This document shows positions 1 to 5,660 of a stretch of DNA of 7,043 bases, piece by piece (positions within the stretch are counted from its first letter, which is position 1; the number at the start of each line of letters is the position of its first letter). The DNA is from Acidobacteriota bacterium (GTDB lineage Bacteria > Acidobacteriota > Terriglobia > Bryobacterales > Bryobacteraceae): positions 1-7,043 of the forward strand of contig JAPKYY010000516.1 in the NCBI GenBank assembly GCA_026394095.1. The letters are read 5' to 3'. Below the pieces are notes generated by a model, which had not been told where the DNA came from, ran no database searches, and saw only the letters and a program-made list of their open reading frames with translations. Made by a program: the position numbers and the translations under genes.

Positions 1-1
1 A

Positions 2-499
2 GGCTATGAATTGGCCTGCGCAAGCGGCTACAACCTCGACTATCAAATCGCCGCCCGCACCTGGTTGCTCGGACGCAATCTTTTGGCCATGCAGGCCGCA
101 GACATCCTTTCCGCCTATCGCTACCTCAAACAGGCCTCCCCATCTACAGAGGTCTATCTCGTGGGCAAGGGCAAGTTTGGTCCTGCGGCAATCCTGGCTG
201 CCGCCCTTGAGCCAGGCTTCAGGCGCATTTTGCTGGAATCATCGGTGATCTCATTTGCCTCGATCCTTGAGTCCCCCTTGCAGTCCGGGAATGAAAACGC
301 AATCGTCCCTGGACTTCTCTCCCACTTCGATTTACCGGATTTAGTCACGATGCTCGGGACTCGCAGCCTCTTCTGGGTCTCAAACACCAATGCTTCCCGA
401 GCCCAAACATCCGCTTTATCTCCCACGCTTTCTTTCAGCCTGCGTGGGGAAGGCTGGTCGCTCCAAAGAACTGCCAAATCGTTTTTATCCGGGAAATAA
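2..499 (+). CDS. alpha/beta-hydrolase-like (acetylxylan-esterase-type) protein, C-terminal fragment
   Basis: This is the 3' part of a gene that begins before the window. The frame is open from position 2 and stops at TAA 497-499, leaving 165 residues. The fragment has the pattern of the C-terminal half of acetylxylan-esterase-like alpha/beta hydrolases: a helix with ARTWLLGRNLLAMQAADIL, a beta-strand and turn (YLVGKGKFGPAAILAAAL), a strand with ILLESS, and a later HFDLPDLVTML segment that could carry the catalytic histidine region, followed by a strand (RSLFWVSN). The turn where a Gly-x-Ser-x-Gly nucleophile elbow is expected (161-181) reads GKGKFG, with no serine, so the protein may be catalytically inactive or use another mechanism. 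The last ~35 residues are Ser/Thr-rich and look poorly conserved. It has no evident link to chemotaxis. The family call comes from remembered patterns and is moderately secure; the substrate is unknown. Confidence 0.6.
   Translation, partial: GYELACASGYNLDYQIAARTWLLGRNLLAMQAADILSAYRYLKQASPSTEVYLVGKGKFGPAAILAAALEPGFRRILLESSVISFASILESPLQSGNENAIVPGLLSHFDLPDLVTMLGTRSLFWVSNTNASRAQTSALSPTLSFSLRGEGWSLQRTAKSFLSGK
422..448. repeat. short inverted repeat (7-bp arms) inside the hydrolase 3' end
   Basis: CCCACGC (422-428) is perfectly complementary to GCGTGGG (442-448) across a 13-base loop. It lies inside the coding frame, about 50 bases before the stop codon. No T-run follows the right arm, so it does not look like an intrinsic terminator. 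It could be a chance palindrome or a remnant of a dispersed palindromic repeat. Confidence 0.3.
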
Positions 500-502
500 T
501 TA

Positions 503-529
503 TTAAGCAAGTTTAAAAACGGGCGATAA
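503..529 (+). promoter_or_regulatory. candidate sigma-28 (FliA-type) promoter for the che cluster
   Basis: GGCGATAA at 522-529 matches the sigma-28 -10 consensus GCCGATAA at 7 of 8 positions. Eleven bases upstream, the consensus spacing, TTAAGCAA at 503-510 matches the -35 consensus TAAAGTTT at only 4 of 8 positions, including T at position 1 and the AAG core. The site lies in the only AT-rich intergenic gap ahead of the che genes, where such a promoter would be expected in a motile bacterium. The weak -35 keeps confidence low. If it is used, transcription would begin almost at the GTG at 538. Confidence 0.33.
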
Positions 530-537
530 GCTTCGTA

Positions 538-2415
538 GTGATAGTAAGCACTCCAGAGGCCGAGATTCTAGCACTTCCATTCAACCTGGACTCGTATGGA
601 AACGTTGTCGACTTTGATCTCATCCTCCAATCGGGTATCGGTGGCCTCCTCAATCTGAAGTATTGGCTGGATTCCTATCATCGATCTTCTTCCCCGGCAC
701 ACTCTACTATGTGGGCTGATAGCCGCGACGCGATCGCTGCTGCCCGAAGTGGTATGGAGGCTGCTTTCGGCAACCTGGGCAATGACTTCGAAAAACTGCT
801 GGTGGCAAACAAAGAGTGCCTCGAGAAGGCGCGGCAAGGTTCTGCCGCTTGTGTCATGGCCACTTCCGGCAAGCCAGGTGAATCTGAGGGTGTCTTCCTG
901 CGAGCCGCAAAGCTATGTGACTCCGCACTCCGCTTCAGCGAGCAAACGCAAGAACACGCAGCCCAGATTCGAAGTGGTCTGGCCGACCTTGAGAAACTTT
1001 CCCGGCAGATCCACTCGATGGAGAACCTGGTTCAAGAACAACTGCGTCCCGCAGAGGTCGTTCAAGTTTTGCTGCGAATCGAGAGCGCACGGCTGGACGA
1101 GACAACCCGTGCTCCACTTGAATCTCTTGGCGTAGAAATCAGCCGTGTCTGCGCAAGCATGACCAAAACCCTGTCAGAAGAATTTGCCCTGTTGCATCAG
1201 ATCCATGCAACGGTTCTTGAGATCGTTGCCTTTGTGCGCAAGCTGGAGGCCAGCAAAGAGCAGGCAGACCGCCGCCGTGCAGAGCTATCCAAAGAAATGG
1301 ACGAACTCCGCCGCCGCGGCTTCATCCAGGCAGAACGGGATCAGCTTCTTGCTGAGGTCGCCGTTGGTCTCGATCGCACAATCGCCCGCGTCATCGAGGC
1401 CATGCAGTTTCAGGACATCGTCGGCCAACGTTGGGAACACGTGCAGCTTGGTTTCTCCAGCCTGGCTCAGTCTCCTGCCGAAAGCCCGGACACCGCCTGG
1501 AACTCGCTCCTCCAGCATGCACAACTTGTGGAAGCCAACGCTGAGATGTCCAATGCCCTCGGCCAGATCGAAGATAGCCTCCAGGCCGTTGCAGAGGTTG
1601 AGATCCAGCTGCTTGAGCAATTGAAGCAAAGTCAGTCTGACAAGGGCCGCAGTCAGATGAATGCCCACATCAAGAACATATTGACTGAGGTTTGGGAACT
1701 CGTCAAAAGCAACGAAAACGAGATGCAGTCGATCGATTCCCTCATCTCACCCCTGGCCATGATTGCCGGAAAGATGGGCGGCGACATCGGCAATGTTTCA
1801 CACCAGATGCGCCTGATCGCCCTCAACGCCCAAATCCAGGTTTCCCATTTCGGCGCTGGCACGGGGCTTGAAGTACTCGCCGAAGCCTTGCGCAGAATTG
1901 CAGAAGAGATCAGCGCCAGCGGCGAAACTCTCAGCCGGCATTCGATCAGTATCCAGAATGAGGCCGTCAGCTTGCGGGACTGTTTTGGAATTCTCCGCCA
2001 ACAATCCCAAGTCATATCTGAGGAGTGTCACCGGGATTTTAAACCGGCTCTCGTGCTCTTTGAATATCAGGAACAATGCTGCATGGCAATGCTTGGCAAG
2101 GCCGTCGATGGGGTAACTCAGCTCGGCACTGCTCGTGAGTCCATGCGTCAGCAGCTTGAGCGATGCCAGGTCCCTCTGGAGCAACTGAAAGAAATTGCTC
2201 ACACTTGCGGAGAGTTTGTAGATAAGTACTATCGCGAGGATCAACGCGCGATGGCGCTGATTCGCAAAAGAAAGCTAACTGACGGAGCCCTCAATGGCGA
2301 AGCATCTCGCTACACCATGGCTTCTGAAAACGAAGTACTTCTCCGCGTTGCTGGGAAATCAATTCCGGATTCCGAAATTCCAAAACAAAATTCGGGCGAG
2401 CTGGATTTGTTCTAA
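538..2415 (+). CDS. soluble chemoreceptor-like helical protein with a CheZ-like FQDxxxQ motif
   Basis: The protein has 625 residues with no signal peptide or membrane segment, and is largely helical and coiled-coil (about residues 60-560). Residues 291-297 read FQDIVGQ, matching the CheZ active-site pattern, in which Asp and Gln four residues apart (here D293 and Q297) act on CheY-P. Residues 424-449 (MRLIALNAQIQ through GTGLEVLAE) resemble the MCP hairpin tip, but the usual Glu and Arg of NAAIEAAR are Q434 and H437. A second, weaker aromatic-YQE motif lies at 508-513. A Ser/Asn/Glu-rich linker (from about 575) ends in GELDLF. The stop codon is followed at once by cheY, so it is probably cotranscribed with the che genes. 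The start is uncertain: GTG 538 has no clear Shine-Dalgarno, and the next candidate is ATG 711. It could be a CheY-P phosphatase, a CheY sink or a receptor-like scaffold. Relation to chemotaxis is quite secure; biochemical function is not. Confidence 0.72.
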   Translation: MIVSTPEAEILALPFNLDSYGNVVDFDLILQSGIGGLLNLKYWLDSYHRSSSPAHSTMWADSRDAIAAARSGMEAAFGNLGNDFEKLLVANKECLEKARQGSAACVMATSGKPGESEGVFLRAAKLCDSALRFSEQTQEHAAQIRSGLADLEKLSRQIHSMENLVQEQLRPAEVVQVLLRIESARLDETTRAPLESLGVEISRVCASMTKTLSEEFALLHQIHATVLEIVAFVRKLEASKEQADRRRAELSKEMDELRRRGFIQAERDQLLAEVAVGLDRTIARVIEAMQFQDIVGQRWEHVQLGFSSLAQSPAESPDTAWNSLLQHAQLVEANAEMSNALGQIEDSLQAVAEVEIQLLEQLKQSQSDKGRSQMNAHIKNILTEVWELVKSNENEMQSIDSLISPLAMIAGKMGGDIGNVSHQMRLIALNAQIQVSHFGAGTGLEVLAEALRRIAEEISASGETLSRHSISIQNEAVSLRDCFGILRQQSQVISEECHRDFKPALVLFEYQEQCCMAMLGKAVDGVTQLGTARESMRQQLERCQVPLEQLKEIAHTCGEFVDKYYREDQRAMALIRKRKLTDGALNGEASRYTMASENEVLLRVAGKSIPDSEIPKQNSGELDLF

Positions 2416-2420
2416 AGGAG
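2414..2420 (+). promoter_or_regulatory. ribosome binding site of cheY
   Basis: AAAGGAG overlaps the TAA stop of the upstream gene (2413-2415) and sits 13 bases before the ATG at 2434, slightly long spacing. The overlap with the previous stop codon suggests that ribosomes finishing the upstream gene can reinitiate on cheY. Confidence 0.65.
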
Positions 2421-2433
2421 TTCTGCAAACACG

Positions 2434-2802
2434 ATGTCCAAGCGGATCATAACAGTCGATGACGCGCAAACCATGCGCCGCCTGGTTGGCTACACCTTGC
2501 GTGGTGTCGGTCATGATGTCATCGAAGCTCTAGACGGTGTCGATGCCTTGCGGGTACTCGAAAAGCAGGATGTAGATCTTGTGATCACCGACGTCAACAT
2601 GCCCAACATGGATGGTCTTGAGTTGGTGAGGCGTCTGCGCGCCCTTCCAAAGTTTCAATCCACTCCCATCCTGCTGCTGACAACTGAGTCCGATCCCGAA
2701 AAGAAGAAACAGGGCAAGGCGGCTGGCGCCACTGGGTGGATCACCAAGCCCTTTCAGCCCGATCAGTTGGTTGCCGCAGTAGCAAAGGTAACAGGTTTAT
2801 GA
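2434..2802 (+). CDS. cheY: single-domain response regulator CheY
   Basis: A 122-residue stand-alone receiver domain with no output domain, the usual CheY size. Visible landmarks are the acidic pair D9-D10 (VDDAQTMRR), phospho-acceptor D53 (ITDVNMPNMDG), switch residue T83 (LLLTTESD) and invariant K105 before P106 (WITKPF). N55 and E85 correspond to the D+2 and T+2 positions that are Asn and Glu in E. coli CheY. The aromatic switch position is W102 instead of Tyr. It would receive phosphate from CheA and act on a motor or another target; no target gene is in the window. It lies between the CheZ-motif protein and cheA, and its last codons overlap the cheA start (ATGA). This arrangement makes it the likely cognate regulator of the CheA encoded next to it. 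Identification is very secure. Confidence 0.95.
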   Translation: MSKRIITVDDAQTMRRLVGYTLRGVGHDVIEALDGVDALRVLEKQDVDLVITDVNMPNMDGLELVRRLRALPKFQSTPILLLTTESDPEKKKQGKAAGATGWITKPFQPDQLVAAVAKVTGL

Positions 2803-5093
2803 ACGACGACATGCAGCGACAGTTGATACAGGATTTGGTCATCGAAAGCCTGGAGGGCCTTGACTCCTTTGATGCCGAGATGCTCGCACTCGAAGGCAGT
2901 GACGGAAAGGCCCAGGACCATCTCAAACTCGCCTTTCGCATGATGCACACGGTCAAGGGTTCCAGCGGTTGCCTCGGTTTTGAGACGATCGAAAAGGTTG
3001 CCCACTCTGGAGAGAACCTCCTCAGTCTCTTGCGCGATGAAGTGATCCCGGTCAGCCAGCCTGTCATCTCTGGTCTCCTGCGTTGTTCGGATGCTTTGCG
3101 AGATATGGTCCATTGCCTTGAGGTCGGCGCGGCACCGGAAACCATACCCCATTCCGATTTGCTTCAGCTCCTCGACAGCCTGCAGCGTGCAGATGCAAAC
3201 GACCCTGTTGCCGGCCCAACTTCGCCGGCAACAAGTGCCTCAAGCCAGGCGCAACCTGGATGGGGACTTTTTGAAGAAGAGCCACTTCCGTCTGCTATTC
3301 CGGCAGCGGTCTCATCGGAATCTATACCCGAAGAGCTTCCTGTTGCCGTGCAAAATCTCTCCTCTGCCGACAATGCAAACGAGAATCCCGGCGAGGAGAT
3401 CCCAGGCAAACTCGGGCCCAACAATGCCACCGGCGCCCCACGCGCCAGTGAATCTGCCATTCGTGTTGAAGTTGCGCAGATTGACCGCCTGATGAATCTC
3501 GTCGGAGAGCTTGTGCTCGCGCGAAACCGTATCCTTCAGTTAACCGGCGCCATGTCCGATCCTGCCCTCAACGGGCCGGTCCAACGTGTCAATCTCATCA
3601 CCACAGAACTCCAGGCGAGCGTAATGAAAACCCGCATGCAAACGGTGCAGACAGTCTGGTCGAAGTTTCCGCGACTGGTGAGAGACCTCTCCCATGATTT
3701 AGGGAAAAAGGTAGTTCTCACCATGGAAGGTCAGGATACTGAGCTCGACCGCACGGTGATCGAAGCCATTCGCGACCCTCTCACCCACATCGTCCGCAAT
3801 TCGATCGATCATGGGCTTGAGCTCCCCGCAGCCCGGCTTGCTTCAAACAAGAATGAAACCGGCCAACTCCGTCTTACTGCCTTCCATGAAGGAGGCCAGG
3901 TTGTCCTTGAAATTGCCGACGATGGCCGGGGCATTGATCCTGCAAGGGTCTCTAAGAAAGCCATCGAACGCGGTTTGATCAGTGCTGACGATGCTGCTCG
4001 GCTCTCCGAGCGAGAGATCTTGAACCTCATCTTCCAGGCTGGTTTCTCCACCGCCGAAAAGGTGACAAATCTCTCCGGCCGCGGCGTGGGTATGGACGTG
4101 GTGCGCTCGAATGTAGAAAAAATCGGCGGCACCGTAGAGATCAACAGCTCGGTTGGTGAAGGCACGACGATTCAGATCCGCATTCCGCTTACTCTAGCCA
4201 TCATTCCCGCTTTGTTGGTGGGTTGCGGTGGCAATCGTTTTGCAATCCCGCAGGCCAGTCTGCTCGAACTGGTTCGACTGGATCCTTCAAATTCAACGCG
4301 CTCGATCGAATGGGTGGATGCCGCTCCCGTCCTTCGTCTCAGAGGTAAGCTACTGGCCCTGCTCGATCTCGGCCAGGCCCTGGGACTTCGCTCTCAACCA
4401 CCGGCCGAAGATGCTTTTGTTGTGGTGGTCGAAGCCGGTGGCCGCAAATTTGGTGTGCTTGTCGATTCTGTTCTCGATACAGAAGAAATTGTAGTCAAGC
4501 CGTTGCATCGCCTGCTCAAGAGCCTGGGCGTGTATGCCGGGGCCACCATTCTCGGAGATGGCCAGGTTGCTCTCATTCTCGACATCGCCGGCCTTGCCAA
4601 ACGCAATGGTATGAGCGCAACGCGCAAGCTTGTTGAGGCCGAGTCTACTCAAGGGCAAACCGTAGTCGATGATGGGGCCAAATCCTTGCGCCTTCTCATG
4701 ACTCGCGTGGCTCAGAATCGAGTCGCCTTCCCACTCGAAGAAGTAACTCGAATCGAAGAAATTCCGGCCAACTCTGTAGAGCGCTCTGGTCCTCGCGAGG
4801 TGCTGCAGTACCGGGGCCGGATTATGCCGCTCGTCAGAATTGGCGATTGCCTCGGCGAGCTCCGTTCCACTCACCCCCCGGATTTGATCCACGTCGTCGT
4901 CTGCCAGCTTCGTGGTACGCAGGCGGGCCTCATTATTGATCAGATTGAAGACATCTTCGAAGAAAGAGTCAAGATCGAACGCTTTGGCAACGAGCGCTGT
5001 GTCGCCGGCTCGCTGGTAGCTGGAGGCAAAATTGCCGATCTGCTCGACCTCGAACGGATCGCCGAATTCGCTGGCTTTGAGAGGAGACCGTAA
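2799..5093 (+). CDS. cheA: chemotaxis histidine kinase CheA with two tandem CheW-like domains
   Basis: A 764-residue cytoplasmic histidine kinase. The start is ATG 2799, overlapping the cheY stop (ATGA), with AAAGG at 2784-2788; upstream in-frame codons belong to cheY. P1/Hpt: about 1-110, phospho-acceptor H50 in HTVKGSSG. Linker: about 114-218, rich in Pro, Ala, Ser and Glu, with GWGLFEEE at 154-161 and no recognisable P2 domain. P3 dimerisation: from about 221 (RLMNLVGEL). P4 kinase: N box with N334 and H338 (HIVRNSIDHG), G1 box DDGRGID (374-380), F416 (FST) and G2 box SGRGVGMD (426-433). First P5/CheW-like domain: about 465-602. Second: about 629-760. The duplicated P5 makes it longer than E. 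coli CheA (654 residues). All catalytic motifs are intact, so it should be active. It phosphorylates CheY and probably CheB, under control of CheW and receptors. Confidence 0.95.
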   Translation: MNDDMQRQLIQDLVIESLEGLDSFDAEMLALEGSDGKAQDHLKLAFRMMHTVKGSSGCLGFETIEKVAHSGENLLSLLRDEVIPVSQPVISGLLRCSDALRDMVHCLEVGAAPETIPHSDLLQLLDSLQRADANDPVAGPTSPATSASSQAQPGWGLFEEEPLPSAIPAAVSSESIPEELPVAVQNLSSADNANENPGEEIPGKLGPNNATGAPRASESAIRVEVAQIDRLMNLVGELVLARNRILQLTGAMSDPALNGPVQRVNLITTELQASVMKTRMQTVQTVWSKFPRLVRDLSHDLGKKVVLTMEGQDTELDRTVIEAIRDPLTHIVRNSIDHGLELPAARLASNKNETGQLRLTAFHEGGQVVLEIADDGRGIDPARVSKKAIERGLISADDAARLSEREILNLIFQAGFSTAEKVTNLSGRGVGMDVVRSNVEKIGGTVEINSSVGEGTTIQIRIPLTLAIIPALLVGCGGNRFAIPQASLLELVRLDPSNSTRSIEWVDAAPVLRLRGKLLALLDLGQALGLRSQPPAEDAFVVVVEAGGRKFGVLVDSVLDTEEIVVKPLHRLLKSLGVYAGATILGDGQVALILDIAGLAKRNGMSATRKLVEAESTQGQTVVDDGAKSLRLLMTRVAQNRVAFPLEEVTRIEEIPANSVERSGPREVLQYRGRIMPLVRIGDCLGELRSTHPPDLIHVVVCQLRGTQAGLIIDQIEDIFEERVKIERFGNERCVAGSLVAGGKIADLLDLERIAEFAGFERRP
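5081..5086 (+). promoter_or_regulatory. ribosome binding site of cheW
   Basis: GAGGAG lies inside the last codons of cheA, six bases before the cheW ATG at 5093, which is ideal spacing. It supports the ATG that overlaps the cheA stop codon by one base (TAATG). Confidence 0.75.
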
Positions 5094-5557
5094 TGACGCA
5101 ATACTGTACTTTCTATCTTGCCAACAAGCACTACGCTCTGCCCATGATGGATGTCCAGGAGGTCATGCTCCAGCAGGAACTCACCCCCGTGCCGCTTGGC
5201 TCGTCAGTGGTCCGTGGCCTCATGAATCTGCGCGGCAACATTGTTTTGAGCATTGACATGCGGCGCAGGCTCCGCCTTCCGGACAGTTCCCCAGACCAGG
5301 AATCTGTTCAGATCATCACCCAGGGCCCGTCGGGACTGGTGGGCTGGATGGTCGATCAGATGGGTGAAGTTGCAGAACTCGATCCCGCTTGCAGCGAAAT
5401 GCCACCTGGAACTGTATCTGCTGCCAGCCGTGAAGTATTGCAGTCTGTATTCCAACTTGAGACCGGTTTGCTTTTGGTGCTGGATGCCCAGAAAGTTCTC
5501 GAAATGGATCACGACCGTCCTGAAATTACACAAGAAGGGGTACGCGAGCTCGCCTGA
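5093..5557 (+). CDS. cheW: coupling protein CheW
   Basis: A 154-residue single CheW domain, slightly shorter than E. coli CheW (167). It opens with the typical strand pattern (YCTFYLANKHYALPMMDVQEV). It then shows the family signature GLMNLRGNIVLSIDMRRRL at residues 42-60, including the conserved R47 of NLRG. It ends with a hydrophobic strand (GLLLVLDAQKVLEM) that completes the fold. CheW bridges receptor tips and the P5 domain of CheA in signalling arrays. The start is fixed by a strong Shine-Dalgarno and the TAATG overlap with cheA, indicating translational coupling. The stop is TGA 5555-5557. The frame used by the following receptor is the same frame as cheW, while another coding-like frame runs from the cheW tail to 5660, so the C-terminal end could be shortened by a frameshift. 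The core identification is very secure. Confidence 0.94.
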   Translation: MTQYCTFYLANKHYALPMMDVQEVMLQQELTPVPLGSSVVRGLMNLRGNIVLSIDMRRRLRLPDSSPDQESVQIITQGPSGLVGWMVDQMGEVAELDPACSEMPPGTVSAASREVLQSVFQLETGLLLVLDAQKVLEMDHDRPEITQEGVRELA

Positions 5558-5660
5558 GCCTACTCGTACCAAAAAGCAGTCCGGCAAAACGCGATCTGTC
5601 GTGATCCCCATAGACCGGCTCGAATCCGACCAATTGAGCGCAATGGAGAATTTGCAATGA
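5558..5660 (+). other. spacer with coding-like frame between cheW and the receptor gene
   Basis: A 99-base gap separates cheW from the next start, unlike the overlapping junctions upstream. One frame enters from inside the 3' end of cheW, where it is +1 relative to cheW, and stays open to TGA 5658-5660, giving an ATGA overlap with the receptor start at 5657. Its translation in the gap ([14 protein letters not shown], then [20 protein letters not shown]) looks protein-like, and its third codon positions are richer in G/C than those of the receptor frame across the same bases. The only internal start options are GTG 5601, without a Shine-Dalgarno, and ATG 5643. It may be a cheW extension lost by frameshift, a small coupled gene, or chance. 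I do not call it a gene. Confidence 0.3.
5645..5648 (+). promoter_or_regulatory. ribosome binding site of the PAS-PAS chemoreceptor gene
   Basis: GGAG ends eight bases before ATG 5657. It decides this start, because the receptor frame is also open upstream as far as the cheW stop and contains no other ATG there. Confidence 0.6.

Noticed and set aside
422..460. Terminator for the hydrolase gene at the CCCACGC/GCGTGGG palindrome
   Set aside because: The hairpin lies inside the coding frame, has a 13-base loop and is not followed by a T-run.
154..510. Antisense open frame (118 codons) opposite the hydrolase tail
   Set aside because: The sense frame has recognisable hydrolase patterns; the antisense product has none and is a shadow.
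2736..2798. Alternative, longer cheA start at ATG 2736
   Set aside because: These codons overlap the conserved cheY C-terminus in another frame; ATG 2799 gives the ATGA overlap, has a Shine-Dalgarno and starts right at the Hpt helix.
4350..4892. Long antisense open frame (180 codons) opposite cheA
   Set aside because: It lies entirely opposite a clearly conserved cheA region encoding both P5 domains, shows no recognisable motif, and is best explained as a complementary-strand shadow.
5555..5659. CheW-receptor fusion by read-through, since both share one frame with no further stop between
   Set aside because: The receptor has its own ATG and Shine-Dalgarno, third-position use in this frame across the spacer is poor, and there is no sign of a recoding signal at the TGA.
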